DNA from: Pseudomonas sp. DTU12.3
Lineage (GTDB): Bacteria > Pseudomonadota > Gammaproteobacteria > Pseudomonadales > Pseudomonadaceae
NCBI RefSeq assembly: GCF_004124275.1
Contig: NZ_CP027218.1
Location: forward strand, 5,854,501-5,918,500
Direction: 5' to 3'
DNA: 64,000 nucleotides
The translations under genes were made by a program, and so were the position numbers. Shown here piece after piece: positions 9,047 through 17,695 of the stretch. How positions within the stretch are numbered: the first letter of the stretch is position 1; every line of letters begins with the position of its first letter. The notes under the pieces were generated by a model, which searched no databases, was not told the DNA's origin, and saw only the letters and a program-made list of their open reading frames with translations.

Positions 9047-10823
9047 GCCTTTCAGCGCCTCGCAAGCCGTCGCCGCCGGCATGGATTTCACCGAGCTGCA
9101 GCTCGGTGCCAATGGATTGTTCTGGAATGAATATCGCCCGGAAGATGCCGCCTGCCGGATCTGGCATTGGCGTGATGGCGTGGCGAAATGTCTGACGCCG
9201 AACGGCTTCAGCGTGCGCAGTCGGGTGTACGAATATGGCGGTGGCGCGTTTTGTCTGACGCCGGAAGGGGTGGTTTTCGTCGCGGAGGCAGATCAGCAGT
9301 TGTATCGGCAAACGCTGGATGGAGCGCCCGAGGCGCTGACGTCGGGTGAGTGTCGTTATGGCGATTTGCATTTTGCCAATGGCCAGGTTCTGGCGGTTGA
9401 AGAACAGCGTGATCAGCATCGGCTGGTGGCGATTGATTTGGCGGACGGCGCGCGGCATTTGTTGGCTGAGGGCGCGGATTTCTATGCTGCGCCAACTATC
9501 AGCCCGGATGGTCAGCGTTTAGCGTGGATCGAATGGAGCCGGCCGCATCAGCCATGGACATCGACGCGGTTGATGGTGGCTGAACGCTTGGCTGACGGCG
9601 CATTCGGTTCGCCACGATGTGTTGCTGGCGGTGAGGTTGAAGAGTCCATTCAACAACCACGATTTGATACTGAAGGTCGGCTGTATTGCCTGACCGATCG
9701 CGGTGGATTCTGGCAACCGTGGGCTGAGACTTCCGATGGTTTGGAGCCTTTGTCCGCAGCGCCGGCCGATCATGCACCGGCGCCTTGGCAATTGGGCGGC
9801 TGCACTTGGTTGCCTGTCGAGGGTTCTTTTTTAGCCAGTTGGACCGAAGGTGGTTTCGGCCGTCTGATCCTCGGCGATGAAGATTTCACAGGCGACTACA
9901 GTCGCTTCCGTCATCTGGCGCTGGATGCACAAAACCTCTACTGCATCGCTGCCTCGCCGATCAGCCCTGCGGCGGTCATCGCCATTGATCGAGCTTCACG
10001 TGAAGTGAAAGTGCTGGCCGGTGGCGTGGCGCCCCTGCCCGCCGAGCGCATCAGCCGCCCGCAAACGTTGCGTTATCCGAGCGGTTCGGGCGAGGCGCAT
10101 GGGTTCTTCTATCCAGCCATGAGCGGCGAGACGAAACCGCCGCTGATGGTGTTCATCCACGGTGGCCCGACATCGGCCTGCTATCCGATGCTCGACCCGC
10201 GAATCCAGTACTGGACGCACCGCGGCTTCGCCGTTGCCGATCTCAACTATCGCGGTAGTAGCGGTTATGGCCGGGAATACCGTCAGGCGTTGCACTTGAG
10301 TTGGGGCGAGGTGGATGTCGAGGATGCTTGTGCGGTCGTTGCGTATCTTGCCGAACAAGGCTTGATCGACGGGGAACGGGCGTTCATTCGTGGTGGCAGC
10401 GCAGGTGGTTACACCACGTTGTGTGCGCTGGCGTTCAAGCAGGTCTTCCGCGCTGGCGCCAGCCTTTACGGGGTCAGCGACCCGGTGGCGTTGGCTCGGG
10501 CGACACACAAGTTCGAAGGGGATTATCTGGACTGGCTGATCGGCGATCCCGAGCAAGATGCCGAACGCTACGCCGCCCGCACGCCGTTGCTGCACGCAAA
10601 CAACATCCGCGTGCCGGTGATTTTCTTTCAGGGTGAACTGGATGCCGTGGTTGTCCCGCAACAAACCCGCGACATGGTCACGGCGCTGGAGCAGAACGGC
10701 GTCCCGGTCGAAGCGCATTACTACCCCGACGAACGCCACGGCTTCCGCCGCGCCGCCAATCAGGCGCATGCGTTGGAACAGGAATGGAAGTTTTATCGGC
10801 GGGTGATGGGCTTAGCAGACTGA
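9012..10823 (+). CDS. S9-family prolyl oligopeptidase-like peptidase coupled to pqqE
   Basis: This is an alpha/beta-hydrolase peptidase of family S9 with an N-terminal beta-propeller-like half and a C-terminal catalytic half. The likely triad is Ser463 in GGSAGGY, Asp544 in GELDAVV and His576 in DERHGF. It has 603 aa and no signal peptide. It starts inside pqqE, overlapping by 35 nt, so it belongs to the pqq operon. I recall this gene being called pqqM in some P. fluorescens clusters, but cannot verify that. It may trim PqqA fragments alongside PqqF, which is inference. The start codon has no good ribosome-binding site and may rely on coupling. Confidence 0.88.
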   Translation: MNETRASSPRAEPFSASQAVAAGMDFTELQLGANGLFWNEYRPEDAACRIWHWRDGVAKCLTPNGFSVRSRVYEYGGGAFCLTPEGVVFVAEADQQLYRQTLDGAPEALTSGECRYGDLHFANGQVLAVEEQRDQHRLVAIDLADGARHLLAEGADFYAAPTISPDGQRLAWIEWSRPHQPWTSTRLMVAERLADGAFGSPRCVAGGEVEESIQQPRFDTEGRLYCLTDRGGFWQPWAETSDGLEPLSAAPADHAPAPWQLGGCTWLPVEGSFLASWTEGGFGRLILGDEDFTGDYSRFRHLALDAQNLYCIAASPISPAAVIAIDRASREVKVLAGGVAPLPAERISRPQTLRYPSGSGEAHGFFYPAMSGETKPPLMVFIHGGPTSACYPMLDPRIQYWTHRGFAVADLNYRGSSGYGREYRQALHLSWGEVDVEDACAVVAYLAEQGLIDGERAFIRGGSAGGYTTLCALAFKQVFRAGASLYGVSDPVALARATHKFEGDYLDWLIGDPEQDAERYAARTPLLHANNIRVPVIFFQGELDAVVVPQQTRDMVTALEQNGVPVEAHYYPDERHGFRRAANQAHALEQEWKFYRRVMGLAD

Positions 10824-10856
10824 TCACCGCGTCACATTCAAAACCGCGTCGCCCCA

Positions 10857-10924
10857 TTCGCGAGCAAGCCCGCTCCCACATTTGAAATGCATTCCAATGT
10901 GGGAGCGGGCTTGCTCGCGAAGGC
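10857..10924. repeat. REPIN downstream of the S9 peptidase gene
   Basis: Inverted REP arms around a short spacer containing TTTGAAATGCATTCCAA. The element sits between convergent genes and may serve as the 3' hairpin of the pqq operon. Confidence 0.9.
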
Positions 10925-10946
10925 GATTTATCGAGCGCCGCAGAAA

Positions 10947-11105
10947 TCAGCGCTTGGCGATGATATACACCGCATGCACGATCCCCGGAATATACCCGCA
11001 CAACGTCAGCAGAATGTTCAACCAGAACGCCCCGCCGAACCCGACCTGCAGAAACACACCCAGTGGCGGCAACAGAATAGCGATGATGATCCGAATGAAA
11101 TCCAT
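10947..11105 (-). CDS. PMP3/YqaE-family small membrane protein
   Basis: This is a 52-aa two-helix hydrophobic protein (MDFIRIIIAILLPPLGVFL, then FWLNILLTLCGYIPGIVHA) of the PMP3/YqaE/UPF0057 family. Members sit in the membrane and are often induced by salt or cold stress. The start is set by GGAG 8-9 nt upstream on the minus strand; a longer in-frame reading of 65 aa lacks such a site. It stands alone between the convergent S9 peptidase gene and the aminotransferase terminator. Confidence 0.9.
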   Translation of the reverse strand: MDFIRIIIAILLPPLGVFLQVGFGGAFWLNILLTLCGYIPGIVHAVYIIAKR

Positions 11106-11209
11106 GGGGCAGCTCCTGAATGGGGGTTGGCTCACTTGAGCCATACAAGCTAATCGACCCGCGCCGTTCGTCAGGGTTCAGTGCAACTGCCATTTCATCG
11201 CCACCACCG

Positions 11210-11250
11210 AAAAAAAACGCCCCACGCCAAAAGAATCAGGCGTGGGGCGT
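11210..11250 (-). terminator. Rho-independent terminator of the aminotransferase gene
   Basis: A perfect 12-bp stem (ACGCCCCACGCC at 11217-11228 and GGCGTGGGGCGT at 11239-11250) has an A tract on its left side, which is a T tract on the minus strand. It lies 48 bp past the aminotransferase stop. Confidence 0.92.
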
Positions 11251-11297
11251 GCGTTATACCGCGAGACGGTTCTTTAATTCGGGTAGGAAACTTCAGT

Positions 11298-12581
11298 TCA
11301 GACGGCAATCCCTTTGCGGCATTGCAGTTGGGCGGTGTGCACTCGCGAGAAGGCGCGGCCCAGGCGCAGGAGCATTTCGTCGATGTTGGTTTTGCTCACA
11401 GAGAGGGCCGGGGTGAAGCGCAGGCAGTTGGCTTGCGGGGCGTTGAGCAGCAGGCCTTCGTGCAGGGCGGCGTGGACTACGGCGTCGGCGCAATCGTCTG
11501 ACAGGGTCAGTCCGTAGAACAGGCCTTGGCCGCGCAGTTCGCCATGATCGTAGCGGTGTGCCAATCGGGCCAGACCTTCGCGCAGGTGCTGGCCGTTCTC
11601 GTTGACCTGCTGGAGGAAACTGCGGTCATGCACACTGTCGAGCACCACCAGCCCGGCGGCTGTCATCAGCGCATTGCCATGGTGGGTGCCGCCGAGTTCA
11701 CCCGCCTCGAAACAACACGCCTTGCCCCGCGCCAGCAGCGCCGCCAACGGCACACCGCCACCAAGCCCTTTACCGAGCACGACGATATCGGCGCGCACGC
11801 CGTAGGATTGTTCGGCGAGCAAAGTGCCGCAACGGCCGATGCCGGTTTGCACTTCGTCGAGGATCAGCAGAATGCCCAGTTCACGACAGAGTCGTTCGAC
11901 ACCTTTGAGGTAATGCTCGGTGGCCGGAACAACCCCGGCATCACTTTGGATCGGCTCGAGCATGATCGCCACGGTTTGCGCGTCGACTGCGGCGTGCAGC
12001 GCCGGCAAGTCATTGAACGGCACCAGATCGAAACCCGGCAGCAACGGCGCAAAGCGGTTGTGCAGGTTGCAACTGTCCGAGGCGGAAATCGTCGCCAGGC
12101 TGCGGCCATGACAACCCTGCTTCGCGACGATGATCCGCGAGGCGCCGCCGCGATGCAGTTGGCCCCATTTGCGCGCCAGTTTGATCGCCGCTTCACAGGC
12201 TTCGCTGCCACTGTTGAGCAAGTACGCCTGATCGCTGGAGGTGCTGGCGCACAGACGCTCCGCGAGGCTGAGCATGCCGCGATTGTGCAGATTAAAACCG
12301 GGATTGATCAGCGCCTGCGCCTGACTGCTGATGGCTTTCACCAGCGCTGAAGGACTGTGACCGAGGCTGTTGGCGCCACCGGCCTGGGAAAAGTCGAGGT
12401 ACGCACGGTCGCTGCTGTCCCACAGCCATGAGCCTTGCCCGCGGACGAACACCTGCTGTGGCCGTTCGACGCTGGGCATCAACCGTTCGGCGCTGAGATT
12501 TTCGCTGTTTTCAGCGGGATTGGCCTCGAAGGCGAGGTCATCAAGACTCGGCGTCTGGCGCCGCAAACTGAACAGGTTCAT
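11298..12581 (-). CDS. Class III PLP-dependent aminotransferase
   Basis: This fold-type I class III aminotransferase resembles acetylornithine/succinylornithine aminotransferases. The cofactor region ILDEVQTGIGRCG precedes Lys271 in VVLGKGLGGG, the expected Schiff-base lysine. It has 427 aa from MNLFSLRRQTPSLDD, where GAGGTG lies about 7-8 nt upstream. An aminotransferase linked to a LysR gene next to pqq is a conserved Pseudomonas arrangement (annotated argD-like in P. putida, and possibly called pqqI elsewhere). It is divergent from the LysR gene, which may control it. The substrate is unknown. Confidence 0.85.
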   Translation of the reverse strand: MNLFSLRRQTPSLDDLAFEANPAENSENLSAERLMPSVERPQQVFVRGQGSWLWDSSDRAYLDFSQAGGANSLGHSPSALVKAISSQAQALINPGFNLHNRGMLSLAERLCASTSSDQAYLLNSGSEACEAAIKLARKWGQLHRGGASRIIVAKQGCHGRSLATISASDSCNLHNRFAPLLPGFDLVPFNDLPALHAAVDAQTVAIMLEPIQSDAGVVPATEHYLKGVERLCRELGILLILDEVQTGIGRCGTLLAEQSYGVRADIVVLGKGLGGGVPLAALLARGKACCFEAGELGGTHHGNALMTAAGLVVLDSVHDRSFLQQVNENGQHLREGLARLAHRYDHGELRGQGLFYGLTLSDDCADAVVHAALHEGLLLNAPQANCLRFTPALSVSKTNIDEMLLRLGRAFSRVHTAQLQCRKGIAV

Positions 12582-12737
12582 GGAAAAACACCTCGTTCGA
12601 GGTTTTTTGAACTGCCTATGCAAACACTGTCGAAGCGAACGCTATTCATCGCGCTTTCTGGCCCTGTAAGCCTTGTGAATGCGGTTAGACTAGGCGTACT
12701 GACGGCTCCGGGCCATTTCGATTTCCCAGCATTTTCG

Positions 12738-12752
12738 ATAAGCATTACTTAT
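12738..12752. promoter_or_regulatory. Dyad overlapping the LysR start codon
   Basis: ATAAG-N5-CTTAT is centred just before ATG 12751 and includes TAAGCATTACTTA, a T-N11-A match to the LysR-type core. It is a candidate autoregulatory site in the aminotransferase/LysR divergent region (12582-12750). I see no other clear site there. Confidence 0.4.
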
Positions 12753-13665
12753 GGATATCAAACAACTGCGTTATTTCGTCGCGGTCTACGAAGAAGGGCA
12801 TGTCGGTCGGGCTGCGGAACGCCTGTCGATCTCACAACCGGCGCTGTCGCAGCAGATCCGCCAACTTGAACAGAACCTCGACGTCACCCTGTTCGAACGC
12901 AGCAGCAAACGTCTGCTGCCAACCCTCGCCGCGCACACTTTGTATAACCACGCCTTGCCACTGCTCGACGGTTTGCAACGAGCGCGCGAGGCGCTGGGCA
13001 ATTTCAAGGGCCAGGCCCTGCGCACGCTGGCGATCGGCGTGCTGCAAACGGTGCATACCAGTCTGGTGCCGCAAATGCTCGAACGGGTGCGCAAGGCGCA
13101 GCCGCATCTGGTGGTGCAGATTTATGAATTGACTGGACTTGAGATCGAGCGCCGCCTGCTCAACGGGTCGCTGGACATCGGCATCAGTTATCTACCGCCG
13201 CGCCAACCGGGCCTGCACGGTGTGATGTTGTACGAAGATGAACTGACGCTGGTGATTCCGGCAGATCATCCGTTGCGCGAATTCAAGAAGGTCTCGATGC
13301 GCCAGGCCGCTGAGTTGCCAATGTTGCTGTTGGGCGAAGAGTTTCAGATCCGCCAGATCTGGCAGGCGCAACTGACAGCCTTGGGGCGCCGCCCGCAGGT
13401 GCAAGCCGAGCTGAACAATATGGTGGGGATTCTCGACAGTCTGCCGCACACCAAACTGGCGACGGTGCTGCCCGGGCGTTCGCAAAAGGAATACGACGAT
13501 CAGGATCTGCTGTGGAAACCGCTGAGCGAACCCCGGGTGCCGCTGAAAGTGGGCTTGGTCTGTCGCGATGTGCAACGTCAGCAGGCACCTTTGGCGCTGT
13601 TGCAGACATTGCTGGAAGAGGTGATGGAACGCGAGGTAAGGCCGCCGCTCGACCCTTTGGTCTGA
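12751..13665 (+). CDS. LysR-family transcriptional regulator
   Basis: This 304-aa LysR-type regulator has an N-terminal winged HTH (about residues 2-60, with AAERLSISQPALSQQIRQLE as the helix-turn-helix) and a C-terminal inducer-binding domain. It is divergent from the aminotransferase gene and probably controls it. The inducer is unknown. A terminator follows 22 bp after the stop. Confidence 0.92.
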   Translation: MDIKQLRYFVAVYEEGHVGRAAERLSISQPALSQQIRQLEQNLDVTLFERSSKRLLPTLAAHTLYNHALPLLDGLQRAREALGNFKGQALRTLAIGVLQTVHTSLVPQMLERVRKAQPHLVVQIYELTGLEIERRLLNGSLDIGISYLPPRQPGLHGVMLYEDELTLVIPADHPLREFKKVSMRQAAELPMLLLGEEFQIRQIWQAQLTALGRRPQVQAELNNMVGILDSLPHTKLATVLPGRSQKEYDDQDLLWKPLSEPRVPLKVGLVCRDVQRQQAPLALLQTLLEEVMEREVRPPLDPLV

Positions 13666-13686
13666 GCACTTTTTTGAAGGCAAAAG

Positions 13687-13710
13687 AAAACCCCGCCGAA
13701 GCGGGGCTTT
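13687..13710 (+). terminator. Terminator of the LysR gene
   Basis: CCCCGC-CGAA-GCGGGG followed by CTTT, with AAAA on the left side, so it may also work weakly on the other strand. Confidence 0.75.
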
Positions 13711-13819
13711 GCAGACTGTTTCCCTGACATCCATTTCACTCCGCCACCCTGGCAGAATCCTACGTGTCCGTGTTGTTGCTTTGCGCTTCCTGCGCGACGT
13801 CCATGAAATGTAGATTAGC

Positions 13820-13836
13820 CGTGGATCCAATCCACG
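13820..13836. repeat. Short inverted repeat CGTGGAT-N3-ATCCACG
   Basis: Two perfect 7-bp arms with a CCA spacer lie 20 bp from the larger palindrome at 13856-13885, in the 180-bp gap between convergent genes. Its function is unknown. Confidence 0.6.
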
Positions 13837-13855
13837 CATATGGGAGAACAGCAGC

Positions 13856-13885
13856 ACGTCATGTAAGCAAATGCTTACATGACGT
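13856..13885 (-). terminator. Perfect 14-bp-arm palindrome after the acyl-CoA dehydrogenase
   Basis: ACGTCATGTAAGCA and its exact complement are separated by 2 nt, 8-37 bp beyond the stop of the minus-strand gene. No T tract follows on that strand, so it may be an mRNA 3' end stabiliser or a protein-binding dyad instead of a classical terminator. Confidence 0.45.
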
Positions 13886-13892
13886 TAATTCA

Positions 13893-15671
13893 TCAGAATT
13901 GCGCTGCATCCAGCAGGAACAACGACTCGCTGCCGGCCTTCACCGACGCGCTCAACGAGTGAATGCGCGGCAGCAGACGGGCGAAGTAGAACCGTGCAGT
14001 GCCGAGCTTGCTGGCGTAGAAATCGTCCTGCGCTTCTTTGCCCAGCGAAGCCTTGGCCATCAGTGCCCACATGTACGCGTAGGAAACGTAGCCGAACGCT
14101 TGCAGATATTCGACCGAAGCCGCGCCGATTTCGTTCGGGTTGTTTTTCGCCCGATCCAGCAGCCACGAGGTCAGCTCGTCGAGGGTGCCGACGGCATCGT
14201 TCAGCGGTTTGGTGAATTCGCCAAGATCGGTACTGGCGGTCGCGGTGAAGTGGCGGATCTCATCAGCGAACAGCTTGTAGAACGCGCCGCCACTACCGAC
14301 GATCTTGCGACCGACCAGGTCCAGCGCCTGAATGCCGTTGGTGCCTTCGTAGATCTGGGTGATGCGCACGTCGCGCACCAGTTGCTCCTGGCCCCATTCG
14401 CGGATGTAGCCGTGGCCGCCGAAAATCTGCTGGCCGTGCACGGTGGTTTCCAGACCCAGATCGGTAAGGAATGCTTTGGCCACCGGCGTCAGCAATGCCA
14501 CCAGATCTTCCGCACGCTTGCGGGTCGCGGCGTCTTCGCTGAACTTGGCGGTGTCGAGTTGCATCGCCACGTAGGTGGAGAACGCGCGGCCGCCTTCGTT
14601 CGAGGCTTTCATGGTCAGCAGCATGCGACGCACGTCCGGGTGGACGATGATCGGGTCAGCGACTTTGTCTTTGTTCTGCGCGCCGGTCGGCGAACGGCTT
14701 TGCAGACGGTCGCGGGCGTATTCAACGGCGTTCTGATACGAGCGCTCGCCGGTCGCCAGGCCTTGGATGCCGACGCCCAGACGCTCGTAGTTCATCATGG
14801 TGAACATCGCGTTGAGGCCTTTGTTCGGCTCGCCGACCAGATAACCCACGGCTTCGTCGAAGTTCATCACGCAGGTCGCGGAAGCCTGGATACCCATCTT
14901 GTGTTCGATCGAACCGCAGTTCGCCGGGTTGCGCGCGCCCAGACTGCCGTCGGCATTGACCATGAACTTCGGCACCAGGAACAGCGAAATGCCTTTCGGA
15001 CCCGCCGGGGCGTCCGGCAGTTTCGCCAGCACCAGGTGAATGATGTTTTCGGTGAGGTCGTGTTCGCCACCGGTGATGAAGATCTTGGTGCCGCTGACTT
15101 TGTAGGAACCGTCGGCCTGAGGTTCGGCCTTGGTACGGATGATCCCCAGATCGGTGCCGGCGTGCGGTTCAGTCAGGCACATCGAACCGGCCCAGATGCC
15201 GGCGTACATGTTCGGCAGGTACGCGGCTTTCAGCTCTTCGCTGGCGTGGGCGTTGATCGACAGGCAGGCGCCGGCAGTCAGCATCGGATACAGACCGAAG
15301 GACAGGCTGGCGGAGTTGACCATTTCTTCAACCTGCGCCGATACGGCTTTGGGCATGCCCATGCCGCCATATTCGGGATCACCGCCGACGCCGACCCAAC
15401 CGCCTTCGGCGTAAGTCTGATAGGCCTGTGGGAAACCGGCCGGAGTAGTGACGGCGCCGTCAGCCCAATGACAACCTTCTTCGTCAGCGGCACGGCTCAA
15501 GGGCGCGATGCTTTTGCTGGTGACCTTGCCGGCCTCTTCGAGAATCGCTTCAACGGTTTCGGCGTCGACGGTGTCGGCCAGAGCCGGCAGTTCGGCCCAG
15601 AGTTTGGCGACCTCGAACACTTCATTGAGGACGAAGCGCATATCGCGCAGCGGCGCTTTGTAGTCAGCCAT
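13893..15671 (-). CDS. Acyl-CoA dehydrogenase (long, DmdC/FadE5-like), paralog 1
   Basis: This is a 592-aa FAD acyl-CoA dehydrogenase of the long type found in 3-methylmercaptopropionyl-CoA dehydrogenase-like (DmdC) proteins. It begins MADYKAPLRDMRF, has the FAD-contact block MCLTEPHAGTDLGIIRT and the substrate-site block QIYEGTNGIQALDLVGRK, and ends with an extra C-terminal helical domain. It oxidises acyl-CoAs in beta-oxidation or a related pathway; chain length cannot be read from sequence. It is one of three paralogs in 9.5 kb, each with its own promoter gap. Confidence 0.9.
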   Translation of the reverse strand: MADYKAPLRDMRFVLNEVFEVAKLWAELPALADTVDAETVEAILEEAGKVTSKSIAPLSRAADEEGCHWADGAVTTPAGFPQAYQTYAEGGWVGVGGDPEYGGMGMPKAVSAQVEEMVNSASLSFGLYPMLTAGACLSINAHASEELKAAYLPNMYAGIWAGSMCLTEPHAGTDLGIIRTKAEPQADGSYKVSGTKIFITGGEHDLTENIIHLVLAKLPDAPAGPKGISLFLVPKFMVNADGSLGARNPANCGSIEHKMGIQASATCVMNFDEAVGYLVGEPNKGLNAMFTMMNYERLGVGIQGLATGERSYQNAVEYARDRLQSRSPTGAQNKDKVADPIIVHPDVRRMLLTMKASNEGGRAFSTYVAMQLDTAKFSEDAATRKRAEDLVALLTPVAKAFLTDLGLETTVHGQQIFGGHGYIREWGQEQLVRDVRITQIYEGTNGIQALDLVGRKIVGSGGAFYKLFADEIRHFTATASTDLGEFTKPLNDAVGTLDELTSWLLDRAKNNPNEIGAASVEYLQAFGYVSYAYMWALMAKASLGKEAQDDFYASKLGTARFYFARLLPRIHSLSASVKAGSESLFLLDAAQF

Positions 15672-15765
15672 GGCAAACCTCGCAAGATCTAAACGGTGAT
15701 TCGTGGAATGATGTTTTCTGAGCCCGAGTGTACCTCAACAACTTTTGCGACACATAGGGTCAACC

Positions 15766-15793
15766 GGTGACTGATTTGTTATTTTTAGTCACC
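15766..15793. promoter_or_regulatory. Inverted repeat upstream of acyl-CoA dehydrogenase 1
   Basis: GGTGACT-N14-AGTCACC with an AT-rich spacer, 95-122 bp upstream of the gene starting at 15671. It is also 3' of paralog 2, but has no T tract on the minus strand. It is a candidate operator or a weak 3' hairpin. Confidence 0.4.
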
Positions 15794-15808
15794 AAAAAAA
15801 GATCGTCC

Positions 15809-17605
15809 TTAAAGCGCAAACACCTCCGCAGGCAACTTCATCAAACAATCACTCCCCGCCTCAATCGCCGCCCGATGCGCCGCCGTACGCGGCAACAGTC
15901 GCTTGAAGTAAAACTCGCACGTCGCCAATTTCCCACGCAGATAGTCCGCCTCCCCTTCGCCCGCCTCCAGTTGCGCCTGGGCTACCAACGCCATGCGCAA
16001 CCACAGATAACCGAGAATGATGTAACCGCTGTACATCAGGTAATCCACCGACGCCGCGCCCACTTCATCCGGATTCTTCATCGCCGCCATGCCGACCTTC
16101 ATGGTCAGCTCACCCCACTGTTGATTCAGCACATTGAGCTGCGCAACGAAACTGCCCAGCTGCGGATGCTCAGCGTTGGCCGCACAGAACTTATGCACGA
16201 TCTTGGTAAACCCGCGCAGCAACTTGCCCTGACTGCCGAGCACTTTGCGCCCGAGCAGGTCCAGCGCCTGAATGCCGTTGGTGCCCTCGTAGATCGGCGC
16301 AATCCGGCAATCGCGCACCAATTGCTCCATGCCCCATTCGCGAATAAAACCGTGGCCGCCAAACACCTGCATGCCATGGTTGGTCACTTCCAGCCCGGTA
16401 TCGGTCATGAACGCTTTGCAGATCGGCGTGAGGAACGCCAACAGGTCTTCAGCCTCCTGACGCGCCTCGGCATCGCTGCTCAGGTGTGCGACATCGAGCA
16501 GTTGCGCAGTGAAGTAGGTCAGTGCGCGATTGCCTTCGTTGAAGGCTTTCATGGTCAGCAGCATGCGCCGCACATCCGGGTGGACGATGATCGGGTCGGC
16601 GGCTTTGTCCGGGGCTTTGGCGCCCGTCAGCGAGCGCATCTGCAAACGATCGTTGGCGTATTTGATCGCGCCCTGAAAACTTGCCTCGCCCAGACACAAA
16701 CCCTGCATGCCGGTACCGAGCCGTGCGTGGTTCATCATGGTGAACATGCAATTGAGGCCCTTGTTCGGCTCGCCGATCAGGTAACCCGTGGCACCGTCGA
16801 AGTTGAGCACGCAGGTGGCCGAGGCCTTGATGCCCATCTTGTGCTCGATTGAACCGCAGGACACGCCGTTGCGCTCGCCCGCTTCGCCCGCCGTGTCCGG
16901 CAAGAACTTCGGCACGATAAACAGTGAAATGCCTTTGGTGCCGGCCGGCGCGTCCGGCAGTTTCGCCAGCACCAGATGGATGATGTTGTCGCTCATGTCA
17001 TGCTCGCCGGCGGAGATGAAAATCTTGCTGCCGGTGACCGCGTAACTGCCGTCGGCCTGGGGCACGGCGCGGGTCTTGATGATGCCCAGGTCGGTGCCGC
17101 AATGGGCTTCAGTCAGGCACATGGTGCCGGTCCACTGGCCGGCGGTGAGTCTGCTCAGATAGGTTTCTTTCTGTGCAGCGGTGCCATGCGCGTGGATCGC
17201 CGACATCGCGCCGTGGGTCAGGCCCGGGTACATGCCCCAGGACGTGTTGCTGGAACCGACCATTTCGCTGATCACCAGCCCCAGCGAACTCGGCAAGCCT
17301 TGGCCGCCATACACCGGATCTGCTGCCAGACCGTGCCAGCCACCTTCGACATATTGTGCGAACGCTTGCTTGAAGCCTGTAGGCGTTGTCACCACGCCGT
17401 TGTCGAAATGGCAGCCTTCTTCGTCACCGCTGCGATTGAGCGGTGCCAGCACGTTCTCACAGAACTTCGCGCCTTCTTCGAGGATCGCGTTGATCATGTC
17501 CGGGCTGGCATCGTCGGCGCCGAGCGCGGCGTAGTTGGTGTGGAAGTCGAAGACGTGGTCAATCAGAAAACGCATGTCGCGCAGGGGGGCTTTGTACTCG
17601 GGCAT
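15809..17605 (-). CDS. Acyl-CoA dehydrogenase (long, DmdC/FadE5-like), paralog 2
   Basis: This 598-aa paralog of its neighbour starts MPEYKAPLRDMRFLIDHVF and has the same blocks (MCLTEAHCGTDLGIIKTR and PIYEGTNGIQALDLLGRK). I use the methionine at 17605, in line with the shared N-terminus of all three paralogs; the frame stays open 16 codons further upstream. The gap to the diguanylate cyclase stop is only 90 bp, so the two could share a transcript. Its likely role is fatty acyl-CoA oxidation; the substrate is unknown. Confidence 0.9.
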   Translation of the reverse strand: MPEYKAPLRDMRFLIDHVFDFHTNYAALGADDASPDMINAILEEGAKFCENVLAPLNRSGDEEGCHFDNGVVTTPTGFKQAFAQYVEGGWHGLAADPVYGGQGLPSSLGLVISEMVGSSNTSWGMYPGLTHGAMSAIHAHGTAAQKETYLSRLTAGQWTGTMCLTEAHCGTDLGIIKTRAVPQADGSYAVTGSKIFISAGEHDMSDNIIHLVLAKLPDAPAGTKGISLFIVPKFLPDTAGEAGERNGVSCGSIEHKMGIKASATCVLNFDGATGYLIGEPNKGLNCMFTMMNHARLGTGMQGLCLGEASFQGAIKYANDRLQMRSLTGAKAPDKAADPIIVHPDVRRMLLTMKAFNEGNRALTYFTAQLLDVAHLSSDAEARQEAEDLLAFLTPICKAFMTDTGLEVTNHGMQVFGGHGFIREWGMEQLVRDCRIAPIYEGTNGIQALDLLGRKVLGSQGKLLRGFTKIVHKFCAANAEHPQLGSFVAQLNVLNQQWGELTMKVGMAAMKNPDEVGAASVDYLMYSGYIILGYLWLRMALVAQAQLEAGEGEADYLRGKLATCEFYFKRLLPRTAAHRAAIEAGSDCLMKLPAEVFAL

Positions 17606-17695
17606 GGTGGCTTCTCCGTCAGCAGATTTCCTCAAACTACTGCCGGCCACCACGCCTCACAATCACTGTGCAGACGCTGAATGCGCCGTCATCAC

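Noticed and set aside
13764..15692. A 642-codon + strand open frame
   Set aside because: Antisense of acyl-CoA dehydrogenase 1; similar antisense frames occur over the other two paralogs and over glcB and the receptor gene.
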